Positions 53,558 to 62,358 of a stretch of DNA of 64,000 nucleotides are shown one piece after another. Under the pieces are notes generated by a model, which had not been told where the DNA came from, searched no databases, and was given only the letters and a program-made list of their open reading frames with translations. The translations under genes and the position numbers were made by a program. How positions within the stretch are numbered: the first letter of the stretch is position 1; every line of letters starts with the position of its first letter. This DNA is from CAVRIA01 sp963721115 (GTDB lineage Bacteria; Desulfobacterota; Binatia; HRBIN30; CADEER01): positions 310,001 through 374,000 of the forward strand of contig CAVRIA010000005.1 in assembly GCA_963721115.1 (NCBI GenBank), written 5' to 3'.

Positions 53558-53590
53558 CGGATGGGAGAAGGTCAGGATGAGGGGGATGAA
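53558..53590 (+). repeat. Dispersed 33-bp extragenic repeat, copy 2
   Basis: Matches the reverse of 7206-7238 at 32 of 33 bases; it overlaps a CTTCTCCC/GGGAGAAG hairpin (53551-53570). Confidence 0.75.
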
Positions 53591-53779
53591 ATACATGGCG
53601 AAGCCATCACCATTTTCGCCTTCTTTTGCAGCACTCGGCGGAACGACAGTTGTGGCCTGCGGCGCAATCAAATCCCCCTCACCTCAATCCTCTCCCATAC
53701 GAGACTGTCTATTTTTCCGAAACGAGGCTTCGAGCTCAGCCTGAGCGGTTGGGGGGTTGATTTCAAAGGACTTTGTCCG

Positions 53780-53808
53780 CTCACCCTGAGCTTGTCGAAG
53801 GGTGTCCT
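53780..53808 (+). repeat. Dispersed 29-bp repeat, copy 2
   Basis: Identical over 29 bp to 22343-22371 (CTCACCCTGAGCTTGTCGAA core and GGGTGTCCT end). Flanking sequence also shares TTTTCCCGAGGCT/TTTTTCCGAAACGAGGCT-like stretches, so the two copies belong to a longer mosaic repeat. Confidence 0.85.
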
Positions 53809-53899
53809 TGCATTTTCGACAGTCCCATACAGGGAGAGGAAGCGATTGTGACGGGAAGTACTGAGGCTGCGATACGGGCGCCGCATCGGCTTCCGCTCG

Positions 53900-54994
53900 T
53901 CAGCCTCCCGGCAGCAGACAGGAGTGGATGCTCGACTCACCCGGCAGCTCGCCGGCCAGCATCTGGATGGCGCGCTCCGCCTGCTCGAGGGGGAAGTCGT
54001 GCGTGTGCATCTTCGCCACCGGCACCTCTCCCGCTTCGATCAGGCGGATCGCCGCCTCGTACGAGCGGCGCGTGACACCGAAGGCCCCCTGGATCGAGAT
54101 CTCCTTGACCACGATCAGGTCGCTGAGGAAGTCGGGGACGCTCTTGAAGCCCTTGACGCCGGCGAGCACGATGCGGCCGCCGGCCGCGGCATAGTGCAGC
54201 GCCTCGGCGACCGGCTGTGTCGCGTTCGCCGTCACCTCGACCACCACGTCCGCGCCGCGCCCGCCGGTCAGCTCCTTCACGCGGCGCCGCCCGTCCTCGC
54301 TTTCGACGTCGACGACGTGATCGGCGCCGAGCTCCCGGGCCAGCGCCAGCTTGCGGGAATCCCGCGTCAGGCCGGTGACGATGATCGTGTCGGCGCCGGC
54401 GGCGCGCGCGGCGATGACGCTGGCCAGACCGCGCTGGCCGGGGCCGAGAATCAGGACCGTGTCGCCGGGACCGGTTCTCGGTAGCTCGACGGCCCACCGG
54501 AAACCGGCTCCGAGCGGGTTGAACAGGGCGGCGATCGAGGCGGGGATGTCCTTGCGCACGCGGTGCAGGATGGCGCCGGGGTCGAGGTAGAGATAGTCGG
54601 CGTACGCGCCCCACAGGCCGGGCGGATGCGACAGCGGAATGTACGAGTAGCCGAACATGCCGCCGCGTCCGCGGCAGACCTGATAGCGGCCATCGAGACA
54701 GGCCGCGCAGTGGCCGCAGGGGATCAGGACCTCCACCGCCACGCGGTCGCCCACGTCGACACCCCAGCGCTTCGCCGCCCGGTCGCCGATCTTCTCGATC
54801 ACGCCGACCGGCTCGTGTCCGGGAATCACCGGATACGCGACCGGCAGCACGCCGGCATACTGCTCGGCGTCACTGCCGCAGATGCCGCACGCCTCCACCC
54901 GCAGCAGACCGCTGTCGGCATCGATCTCCGGCACCGGCAGCTCCCGCATCTCCAACCGCCGCGGTCCCGTCTGAACGATGGCACGCGACTTCAT
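53900..54994 (-). CDS. Zinc-dependent medium-chain alcohol/polyol dehydrogenase
   Basis: A 364-residue MDR protein. Catalytic zinc ligands lie in EACGICGSDAEQY and PGHEPVGVIE; the structural zinc lobe is CGHCAACLDGRYQVC (four Cys); the cofactor fold is VLILGPGQRGLASV, where the usual GxGxxG reads GPGQRG. It oxidises a secondary alcohol or polyol with NAD(P). It lies between two beta-oxidation modules and is divergent from the HxlR regulator, so it may be controlled by it. Frame intact. Confidence 0.9.
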   Translation of the reverse strand: MKSRAIVQTGPRRLEMRELPVPEIDADSGLLRVEACGICGSDAEQYAGVLPVAYPVIPGHEPVGVIEKIGDRAAKRWGVDVGDRVAVEVLIPCGHCAACLDGRYQVCRGRGGMFGYSYIPLSHPPGLWGAYADYLYLDPGAILHRVRKDIPASIAALFNPLGAGFRWAVELPRTGPGDTVLILGPGQRGLASVIAARAAGADTIIVTGLTRDSRKLALARELGADHVVDVESEDGRRRVKELTGGRGADVVVEVTANATQPVAEALHYAAAGGRIVLAGVKGFKSVPDFLSDLIVVKEISIQGAFGVTRRSYEAAIRLIEAGEVPVAKMHTHDFPLEQAERAIQMLAGELPGESSIHSCLLPGG

Positions 54995-55173
54995 TCGCCC
55001 ATTCGCACGTCAGCGCCGCCTTCCGCACCGACACCCGAACGCGCGCCTCTCGAGCTGTATCGCGGCCGGGCATGTTTCCGATCCGAAAGCTCGTTTCGGA
55101 CCGGCTAGCATGGGCCGAATCGCACCGTCAAATCACGGGGCTCGCGGTCGGGTACCATTCGGAGTTCCACTAA

Positions 55174-55190
55174 AGTATCCATTGAATACT
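55174..55190. promoter_or_regulatory. Imperfect palindrome upstream of the HxlR-SCP2 gene
   Basis: AGTATCC-ATT-GAATACT has 7-bp arms with one mismatch, ends 11 bp upstream of the GTG start, and lies in the 207-bp gap between divergent genes. HxlR-type regulators bind palindromes in this position, so autoregulation is plausible. Confidence 0.45.
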
Positions 55191-55201
55191 CTCCAGGAAC
55201 T

Positions 55202-56011
55202 GTGATACATACGTCCCAGATGGCCAGAAGGATACCCCAGGCTGCTCGGGGTCGCCGCCCGATTCTCGAGCCCGGGCAGATCTTCTGTCCGGTGGGACGG
55301 GCGTTGGACGTCATCGGCGACCGCTGGACTCTGGTCCTGGTTCGCCATCTGCTCAGCGGCCCCTGTGGCTTTCAGGAGCTGCGCGAGCGCACCGGCATCG
55401 CCCCGCGCGTCCTCTCCAGCCGCCTGCGCGAGCTGGTGGCCGGCGGCTTCGTCGAGAGCTCGCCGAACGGCTCGCGCCCCGGCTACCGGGTCACCGACCG
55501 CGGGCGCTCCCTGGAATCGATCATCGCCGCCATCGCCCGCTGGTACCTGCGCCACGGCCTCGATCATCTGCAGGTCGATGCCAACCGTTTCAGCGCCACC
55601 TCGGCGCAGTCGATCCTCGAGTCCCTCCCCTTCCTTCTGCGCGAGGACCGCGCCGTTGGCGCCAATCTCACGTTCGAGATCCGCCTCACCGGCCTGGGCG
55701 GGGGCGTGTGGACCGTCCGCATCGTCGACGGGGTCTGCACCGTGCGCCCGGGCTTCGCCGAGCACGCCGACGTCCGCTACACCGTGGACACCCGAGTCTG
55801 GTGTGCCGTTGCCCTCGGCATCGCGGATGCCGGCGAGATGGTGCGGCAGGGGATGATGAGCAAGGACGGCGGCCGGCCGGCGATGGACTACTACTTCCAT
55901 CAGATCGCGCGCGGCCGGGAGGCACGGACTCCCGACGGTTCCGGAGAGCAGCGCGGGGCGTCCGCCGCCGCACCGCGGACCAGATCCAAACAGAAGAGGA
56001 GCACGACATGA
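55202..56011 (+). CDS. HxlR-type regulator fused to an SCP2-like lipid-binding domain
   Basis: 269 residues. Residues 28-120 are an HxlR winged helix (CPVGRALDVIGDRWTLVLVR; LRERTGIAPRVLSSRLRELV; GYRVTDRGRSLESIIAAIA). Residues about 150-235 look like an SCP2 domain (VGANLTFEIRLTGLGGGVWT; RIVDGVCTVRPGFAEHADVR; MVRQGMMSKDGGRPAMDYYF). The C-terminal tail is basic and low-complexity. The start is the GTG at 55202, or ATG at 55220. Its ATGA overlap with the next acyl-CoA dehydrogenase puts the regulator in one operon with its probable target. The fused domain could sense sterol, acyl-CoA or other lipid; this is inference. Confidence 0.8.
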   Translation: MIHTSQMARRIPQAARGRRPILEPGQIFCPVGRALDVIGDRWTLVLVRHLLSGPCGFQELRERTGIAPRVLSSRLRELVAGGFVESSPNGSRPGYRVTDRGRSLESIIAAIARWYLRHGLDHLQVDANRFSATSAQSILESLPFLLREDRAVGANLTFEIRLTGLGGGVWTVRIVDGVCTVRPGFAEHADVRYTVDTRVWCAVALGIADAGEMVRQGMMSKDGGRPAMDYYFHQIARGREARTPDGSGEQRGASAAAPRTRSKQKRSTT

Positions 56012-57103
56012 TTTCCTTCGAACCGACGGAAGAGCAAGCGAGCATGCGCGACTCGGTCCGCGGCTTCGCCGAGCAGGCGATGCGACCGCTGGCGCGCGAG
56101 TGCGACGAGGCGTCCGCCCTGCCCGACGCGTTCCTGGCCCAGGTCTGGGAGCTGGGCCTGACGACGACGCAGATCCCCGAGGCCTTCGGCGGCTACGGCG
56201 CGCCGCGATCGCCGCTGACGAACGTCCATCGTCCTCGAGGAGCTGGCGTACGGCGACGCCTCCCTCGCCTTGGCGGCGACCGCTCCGTCCCTCTTCGCCA
56301 ACGCCGTCCTCGACCAGGGAACCGACGAGCAGCGTCGAGTGCATCTCCCCGCCTTCTGCGGCGCCGAGTACCACACCGGGTCCGTGGCCATCGCGGAGCC
56401 GGCTCCGAACTTCGACGCCTTCGCCCCGCGCACGACCGCCAAACGCGAGAACGGCAGCTTCCTGCTCGCGGGCCGCAAGTGCTTCGTGCCCATGGGCGAC
56501 CGCGCCGCGCACTTCCTCGTCGTCGCCCGCGGTGAGGCGGGTCTCGACGCCTTCATCGTCGCGCGCGACGCCCCCGGCGTGACCGTCTCGGAGCCGGAGA
56601 AGAACCTCGGCCTGAAGGCCTTGCCGACCGCGACACTGGATCTGCACGGCGTCGCCGTATCGATCGACGATCGGCTCGGCGGTGCCGCCGGTGCCGACGT
56701 CCGCAGGCTGATCAACCAGAGCCGGGTGGCGCTGGGAGCCGTCATGAACGGCCTGTCGCGCGCCGTCCTCGACTACTGCGTGCCGTACGCCAAGGAGCGC
56801 GTCGCCTTCGACGAGCCCATCGCCCGCAAGCAATCCATCGCCTTCCGCCTGGCCGAGATGCACATGGAGATCGAGTCGACGCGCTGGCTCCTGTGGAAGG
56901 CGGCGAGCCAGCTCGAGCACGGTCTCGACGCGACCAGGAGCAGCCATCTGGCGCGCCGCTACGCCGCCGACAAGTCGATGTGGATCTCCGACAACGGCGT
57001 ACAGGTGCTCGGCGGCCACGGATTCATCCGCGAGCATCCGGTCGAGATGTGGTACCGCAACGCCCGCACGCTGGGCGTCCTGGAAGGCATGGCCTCCGTT
57101 TGA
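56008..57103 (+). CDS. Acyl-CoA dehydrogenase, small-type partner (one frameshift)
   Basis: It starts at the ATG within the regulator stop (ATGA) with AGAGGAG upstream. MISFEPTEEQASMRDSVRGF and TTQIPEAFGGYGAP are in one frame; after about 56228 (GTCCATCG, consistent with one extra C) the rest follows in another: VLEELAYGDASLALAATAPS, VAFDEPIARKQSIAFRLAEM, QVLGGHGFIREHPVEMWYRN. Repaired length is 364 residues. The C-terminal R-NAR motif is that of acyl-CoA dehydrogenases. Paired with the large-type gene 34 bp downstream, as in heteromeric FadE28/29-like enzymes. Confidence 0.85.
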
Positions 57104-57137
57104 CCGGCGAAGAGAGCCGAGCACGAGGAGTGAAGCG

Positions 57138-58312
57138 ATGATCGATTTCGAGCTTTCGTCCAACGACAGGAAGATTCTCGACGCGGTGCGCAGCGAGGCG
57201 CTGGTCGCCCGCAAGTACGCCCGCTACTACGACGAGAACGAGCACGAGTTCCCCCCGAACAAGCTGCCCGAGGCCAAGGATCACCCGAGCTTCATCCGCC
57301 TCTTCGGCGGGCGCAGCGATGCCGACTCGCCCATGGGCGTGATGAGCGCCCTGATCGCCATGGGGCAGACCTGGGGCGACTACTCGGTGCGCATGCGGCG
57401 CCAGGAGAGGGGTCTCGGCAACTCCGCCCTGCAGGCGGCCGGCACCGATGAGCAGAAGGCCAAGTGGGGCAACATGATCCTCGCCATGGCGATCACCGAG
57501 CCGGGCTGCGGCTCGGATCCGTCGCTGGTGCGGACGACGGCCGCGCTCGACGGCGACGAGTGGGTGGTCAACGGCGAGAAGATCTTCGTCACCACCGGCT
57601 GCCGCGCCGACGGCGTGGTCGTGTGGGCGACGATCGACCGGTCGGCGGGCCGCGCCGGGATCAAGTCGTTTCTGGTGGAGAAGGGGACGCCGGGGTTCAT
57701 CGTCGCCCACAAGGAGAAGAAGCTCGGCATCCGCGCCGACGACACCGCCGCCTACGTCTTCGACAGACTGCCGCATCCCGCGCGAGAACCTGCTCGGCCG
57801 CGACGAGAGCATCCCCAAGGAGAGCTCGGGCGGCTTCCGCGGCGTCATGAAGACCTTCAACATGACGCGCCCGCTGGTGGCGTGCCATCGGCCTCGGCAT
57901 GGCCGAGGCGGCACTCGACTTCACGCGCGATCAGCTGCGCGAGGCCGGCGTCGAAGTGGAGTACGGCCCCGGGCTGCACGCCCAGTCGGCCGTCACCGAG
58001 AAGCTCCTGCGCCTCGAGGCGTCCCTGGAGGCCGCGAAGCTCACCGTTCTGCGCGCCTGCTGGCTGGCCGACCGCGGCCTGCCCAACAACATGGAGGCGT
58101 CGGTGGCGAAGGCAAAGGCCGGCGCCGCGGTGCGCGAGATCACGCAGGGCTGCATCGACATCCTCGGCCCCATGGGCGTGTCGCGCGATCACCTGCTCGA
58201 GAAGTGGTTCCGCGACGTGCGCATCACGGACATCTACGAGGGCACCGGCGAGATCCAGCGCCTGATCATCGCCCGCACCCTGCTCGGCTACACGCGCCGG
58301 GAGCTGAAGTAG
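57138..58312 (+). CDS. Acyl-CoA dehydrogenase, large-type partner (two frameshifts)
   Basis: The ATG at 57138 has AGGAG 7 nt upstream. MIDFELSSNDRKILDAVRSE, AITEPGCGSDPSLVRTTAAL (substrate loop) and EKIFVTTGCRADGVVVW are in frame one. After about 57765 the DCRIPRENLLGRDESIPKES segment follows in another frame, and after about 57886 AIGLGMAEAALDFTRDQLRE in a third, ending DIYEGTGEIQRLIIARTLLG (C-terminal active-site loop). Both breaks fit single extra bases (an A in GACAGACTG, a T in GGCGTGCC). Repaired length is about 390 residues. It is the partner of the preceding dehydrogenase. Confidence 0.85.
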
Positions 58313-58502
58313 CCGGCGCCTTTTCGCGTTCGGCGCGAACGGTGATAGGTGGCCTGCGGGCCATGTATCGCCGTCAACGAAAGAACAGCCGGGCGATGAC
58401 GGGGGGCTCGCGCGAGCCGGCGCGCGGAGCTGGTGAGACGATCGCCGGACGAGATCGCTTTCACCGGCATCGGCGCAGGGGTCGAGACCCGCGGTTGAAG
58501 CG

Positions 58503-58997
58503 TCAGTGCGGCGGCGCCGGCGGCGGCTCGCCCGGCCGCAAGCTCACCAGATAAGCCTTGGTCTTGCCTTCGCTCACCCGGGCGCCACGCGGCTTGAAGA
58601 ACCCCAGCCAGGCGATCCAGTACTTGTCCGCGTAGGCCTTGCCCATGTGGTCGACGAGGCTCGCGTCGCTCACCTCCTGCGCATCGCCGATCAGGAACGG
58701 CCCGTCCTTGCTCCCGACCCAGATGTACAGCGGGCTTCCGCGCCCGATACGCTTGGCCTTCCAGCTCTCGGGCGAGGTCGTGAAGAAGAGCTTGCCGCCG
58801 CCGAGGAAGTAGAACCAGATCGGCTCGATCGAGCTCCGCGCCCCGCTCTTTCTCCGCGTCGCCACGTAGATGTAGTCGGAGGACTGCAGGGCTTGCTGCG
58901 TCGCGGGCGGAAGGTCCGCCGCCCGTGCGGCGCTCGGCCAGAGCAGCCACAACCCGCCGGTTGCCAGAAGCCTGAGTAGGGTCCGACGATCGATCAT
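58503..58997 (-). CDS. Exported flavin-binding split-barrel (pyridoxamine-oxidase-like) protein
   Basis: 164 residues: a signal sequence (MIDRRTLLRLLATGGLWLLW, then PSAARA) precedes a pyridoxamine 5'-phosphate-oxidase-type split barrel (YIYVATRRKSGARSSIEPIW; FFTTSPESWKAKRIGRG; SPLYIWVGSKDGPFLIGDAQ; GKTKAYLVSLRPGEPP). The DRRTLLRLL start resembles a Tat-like leader with an Arg pair, which would suit export with a bound flavin or F420. Most split-barrel proteins are cytoplasmic, so an exported form is unusual. Minus strand; the next minus gene upstream is ispH. Confidence 0.75.
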   Translation of the reverse strand: MIDRRTLLRLLATGGLWLLWPSAARAADLPPATQQALQSSDYIYVATRRKSGARSSIEPIWFYFLGGGKLFFTTSPESWKAKRIGRGSPLYIWVGSKDGPFLIGDAQEVSDASLVDHMGKAYADKYWIAWLGFFKPRGARVSEGKTKAYLVSLRPGEPPPAPPH

Positions 58998-59038
58998 TCC
59001 CGGATGCTCCGTCGCAGCGCGGAGACGCCCCCGCAGCG

Positions 59039-60004
59039 CTATGCGGCCCCGCTCCCCACCGCAGCCGCGCGCAGCTCGCGGGGCAGCGGAAAGGTCACGT
59101 GCTCCTCGGCGGTCGAGAGGTCGCGAACCGGCCCGAACCCGAGCGTTTGCAGATGGGCGACCGTCTCGGCCACGAGCGTCTCGGGCGTGGAAGCTCCCGC
59201 GGTGAGACCGATGCTCCTCACCCCCTCCAACCACTCCGGCCGGACGTCGTGCGAATCCTCGATCAGGCGTGCCGGGGTTCCCTCGCACGCCGCGACCTCC
59301 ACCAGCCGGTTGGCGTTGCTCGAGGTGGGAGAGCCGATCACCAGGACGAAGTCACTCCGCCGCGCCAGCTCCTTCACCGCCGTCTGGCGATTCTGCGTTG
59401 CATAGCAGATGTCGTCCTTGGCGGGGGTGCGCACTGCCGGAAAGCGTCGGCGGATGGCATCGAAGATGGCACGCGTGTCGTCGACCGACAGCGTCGTCTG
59501 GGTCACGACCGCGACGCGCTCGGGATCGCGCAGCACGAGACGGTCGACGTCCTCGACGGTCTCGACCAGATGCATCTGCTCGGGCGCGTGTCCCAGCGTG
59601 CCGATGACCTCGACGTGCCCCCGGTGACCGATGAGCAGGATCTCGTAGCCTTCTCGGGCGTAACGCTGCGCTTCCAGGTGCACCTTGGTCACCAGCGGAC
59701 AGGTGGCGTCCACCACGCGCAGCCCCCGTGTTCGCGCTTCCTCGCGCACGGCCGGGGAAACCCCGTGAGCGCTGAAGACGAGCAGGCTGCCGTGCGGCAC
59801 CTCTGCCAGGTCCTCCACGAAGCGGGCGCCGCGGGCGCGCAGCTCGTCCACCACGTGCCGGTTGTGAACGATCTCGTGTCGGACGTAGACCGGCGGGCCG
59901 TGTCGATCGAGCACCAGGTCGACGATCTCGATCGCGTACGACACACCGGCACAGAAGCCGCGAGGACTGGCCACCAGGATGGCGCGCTCGGGACCGTCGC
60001 TCAT
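59039..60004 (-). CDS. ispH: 4-hydroxy-3-methylbut-2-enyl diphosphate reductase IspH
   Basis: 321 residues from MSDGPERAILVASPRGFCAG. The three conserved Cys are in RGFCAGV (Cys18), VDATCPLVTK and DDICYATQNRQ; HEIVHNRHVV, FSAHGVSP, GHRGHVEVIGT and VIGSPTSSNANRL complete the substrate site. IspH makes IPP and DMAPP in the last step of the MEP pathway, using a [4Fe-4S] cluster; these feed isoprenoid and hopanoid synthesis. Two further Met codons upstream (to 60064) do not fit the family. Not clustered with other isp genes here. Confidence 0.95.
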   Translation of the reverse strand: MSDGPERAILVASPRGFCAGVSYAIEIVDLVLDRHGPPVYVRHEIVHNRHVVDELRARGARFVEDLAEVPHGSLLVFSAHGVSPAVREEARTRGLRVVDATCPLVTKVHLEAQRYAREGYEILLIGHRGHVEVIGTLGHAPEQMHLVETVEDVDRLVLRDPERVAVVTQTTLSVDDTRAIFDAIRRRFPAVRTPAKDDICYATQNRQTAVKELARRSDFVLVIGSPTSSNANRLVEVAACEGTPARLIEDSHDVRPEWLEGVRSIGLTAGASTPETLVAETVAHLQTLGFGPVRDLSTAEEHVTFPLPRELRAAAVGSGAA

Positions 60005-60053
60005 GGGGTCAACGCTGCCATTTTGAGGACCGCGGAACAAGAGCGTGCCATGC

Positions 60054-60785
60054 TCAGGCGGCATCGTGAAAGATGATGCCGAGCGCCAGACGGCGGCCCC
60101 GGGTCACCGTGCTGGCTCCATGTCTCATCTGCACGCGGTAGTCGCCGCGCACGCCGCGGACCGGCCGTTCGCGGTTGGTGAACAGCACGCCGTCTCCCCG
60201 CCCCGGGCGCAGGACCGTGGCGCGCGACTGGGCGCGCGGGCGTTGCTCGACCAGAACCACCTCCCCCCCTTCGTAGTCGCGGCCCGCCTCGGACAGCGGA
60301 ATGACGATCTGCATCGGGAACGCCTGTGCCCCGTAGAGATCCTGGTGCAGACGGTTGTAGCCGCTCTCCTCGTAGCACAGCAGCAGGGGCGTCGGTCGCG
60401 TCTGACCGGCGCGATGACAGATGCCCAGGTACTCGCGCAGCTCGTGCGGGTAGGCGGCTCTCCCTCCCAGCCGCACCGCCCACCGATTCGCGATCGGAGA
60501 CAGCCGCGCATAAGCCCCTTCCCGCAAGCCCTGCACGAGCGGCGGCAACGGGTAGGCGAAGTAGCGATAAGAACCCCTGCCGAAGGCGTGGCGTTCCATG
60601 CTCACCGTCGACCGGAACAGCTCGTCGCGGCGGTAGAGGCTCACCAGACGCCGGCACTCGACCGCGTTCAGCAGGCCGGGCAAGCGGCTGAACCCATCGT
60701 CACTCATCTCGCGCTCGATCCGTCCCCAGTCGATGCGAGCCAGCCGCCCCCCGATGGCGGCAACCGCCTTCTCGCCGCTCGTCAT
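60054..60785 (-). CDS. 2OG-Fe(II) oxygenase
   Basis: Jelly-roll oxygenase with HxD motif LHQDLYGAQAFPMQI, the distal His in RHGAST and Arg in RGRRLALGIIFHDA, plus YEGGEVVLVEQRPRAQSRA. From MTSGEKAVAAIGGRLARIDW the product is 243 residues; earlier in-frame Met codons (MMEPMAES at about 60902) could add an N-terminal segment. Family members hydroxylate an unknown small molecule or protein with 2-oxoglutarate. Upstream of ispH on the same strand, 49 nt apart, so possibly co-transcribed. The N-terminal start is uncertain. Confidence 0.75.
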   Translation of the reverse strand: MTSGEKAVAAIGGRLARIDWGRIEREMSDDGFSRLPGLLNAVECRRLVSLYRRDELFRSTVSMERHAFGRGSYRYFAYPLPPLVQGLREGAYARLSPIANRWAVRLGGRAAYPHELREYLGICHRAGQTRPTPLLLCYEESGYNRLHQDLYGAQAFPMQIVIPLSEAGRDYEGGEVVLVEQRPRAQSRATVLRPGRGDGVLFTNRERPVRGVRGDYRVQMRHGASTVTRGRRLALGIIFHDAA

Positions 60786-61141
60786 CCGAGCCGCCCGAAC
60801 CGCATCGACGGAATGATCATCGAGCTCACGCTCGAGGAAACCTGTAGCACGAAGGAGGCCCGAGCAGGCACGCGGCGTGCTTTCAGCCATGGGCTCCATC
60901 ATGACCGATCGGAAGGCGGTAAGACACTGGGCAGCTCGAGGCCATCGAAGACCCGTCATGCGTGGCTCGGAAAACGAGCCGCCTGCTGCCACTTTGCTGC
61001 GCCTCCGCAGGAAGCTCGAGCCCGGATCGACGGGCACCGGTTGCGCGCCGGCATGCCACGTTCTCAACGATCCGTCATTCCGCAACGCCGGCGTCAACGC
61101 GATGACGGAGTGATATCCGATCACATCGCCAGGAGGGGGAC
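60786..61141. other. Gap between the oxygenase and a membrane protein, open in one frame
   Basis: 356 bp. The minus-strand frame of the oxygenase continues open through much of it, which leaves its start unsettled. No other gene seen. The plus-strand ribosome-binding site of the next gene (GGAGGGGGAC) is at its right end. Confidence 0.35.
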
Positions 61142-62053
61142 ATGGAAGCTGCCTTGAAAGGACCGATGATCCTGGACACGGGACGCGACGTCGAGCTGCC
61201 GCCGTGCGAGCCGGGGATCATCTTCACCAACCACGAGGGTGTGACTCGCCCGCGCGTGGAGAAGCGCCAGCGCAAGCTGCTCGGCCAGATCGCGGGGTTC
61301 GTGCGCCCCTTTCTCGCCGCCGACGAACGCATCTGGCTGGTCACCACCGGCTGCTCTCCGTTCAGCCTGCTCGAGCAGGCGATGACGGGCTGGATCATCG
61401 TCTATTTGAAGAGAGCGATGTTCGTCTTCACCGACCGTCGCATCCTGCACGTCCCGACGACGCCGAAGTACGGTTACCGCCATTCGCTCGCCCAGATCCT
61501 CTACGCCGACTGCAAGACGATTCAGGTGCGGGGAAGCCGCCTGATCGTCGTCTACAAGAGCGGCAAGAAGGAGGTCTTCAACTACATCGACCGCCGCGAG
61601 CGGCGGAAGATCCGGTCGCTGGTCGAGCGCATGGGACTCGACGCGACGCCGAGCGCACAGCCGCGCCGCGCCCACCTGTGCCCGAGCTGCACGCAGCCGC
61701 TGCCGGCGCAGGCCGACCGCTGCCCCACCTGCCATCTCACCTTCAAGACGTACGCCGAGGCGAGGCGCATCTCGATTCTGTATCCGGGCGGAGGCTACTT
61801 CTATACGCGCCATCCGTGGCTGGGAATCGGCGACGCCTGCACCGAGTTCGCCCTCATGCTGCTGGTCGGCGTCAACCTCTGGATGTGGCTCGGCGGCGCG
61901 CAGCACGCGGCGGGAGACCTGCTCCTGTTCTCCCTCCTTCTCGTGATCGAAAAGGTGGTCACCATCCTGCATTGCCTGCATTTCGTGAAGGAGTTCATCC
62001 CGGCGGAGAATACCGTCCGCGTGGCGCCGATCGCCGCCCGGGTCGCGGCCTGA
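61142..62053 (+). CDS. Membrane protein with PH-like domain and zinc ribbon (unknown function)
   Basis: A 303-residue protein with GGAGGGGGAC upstream of the ATG. Residues 60-165 form a small beta-rich domain like bacterial PH (GWIIVYLKRAMFVFTDRRIL; QVRGSRLIVVYKSGKKEVFN; YIDRRERRKIRSLVERM). A zinc ribbon (CPSC...CPTC, about residues 179-198) follows, then two transmembrane segments (FALMLLVGVNLWMWLG; LLLFSLLLVIEKVVTILHCL). I cannot name the family. It is likely a membrane-bound adaptor with lipid- or metal-binding parts. Confidence 0.6.
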   Translation: MEAALKGPMILDTGRDVELPPCEPGIIFTNHEGVTRPRVEKRQRKLLGQIAGFVRPFLAADERIWLVTTGCSPFSLLEQAMTGWIIVYLKRAMFVFTDRRILHVPTTPKYGYRHSLAQILYADCKTIQVRGSRLIVVYKSGKKEVFNYIDRRERRKIRSLVERMGLDATPSAQPRRAHLCPSCTQPLPAQADRCPTCHLTFKTYAEARRISILYPGGGYFYTRHPWLGIGDACTEFALMLLVGVNLWMWLGGAQHAAGDLLLFSLLLVIEKVVTILHCLHFVKEFIPAENTVRVAPIAARVAA

Positions 62054-62340
62054 CGCGACCGGCGAGCTGATCTCGCGCCGGGAGGTGGAGCGCCAGCCCG
62101 GTCGTAGACCCGCCGCGATGCGATCCACCGCCGCCACGGGCGCCGGATCCGGCGGCGGTTTGACCTGCGCCCGGCGCGGTCGGTATGTGCGGTGCTGCAC
62201 CGGGGTTTCGAAGCAGTGGCACGAATCACTTCCAGTCGCGTCTGGGCCGGCCGAGCAGCGGTAGGCGTCGACGGGCACGCGACTTCCGGGCGTGTCGTGG
62301 GCGCGCCGCCTCTGCCCATCGGTCCCACGGCGGCAGGGCC
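62054..62340. other. Gene-free gap
   Basis: 287 bp between two plus-strand membrane-protein genes. GC-rich, no hairpin or promoter that stands out. Confidence 0.3.
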
Positions 62341-62358
62341 GTGGAGCGGAGAACGGTC

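Larger units (their letters stand above)
53507..53899. other. Repeat-rich gap between convergent genes
   Basis: 393 bp. Holds the second copy of the 33-bp repeat (53558-53590) with its hairpin CTTCTCCCGGATGGGAGAAG at 53551-53570, and the second copy of the 29-bp repeat (53780-53808). The hairpin could end transcription from the thiolase-like gene. No gene seen. Confidence 0.55.
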
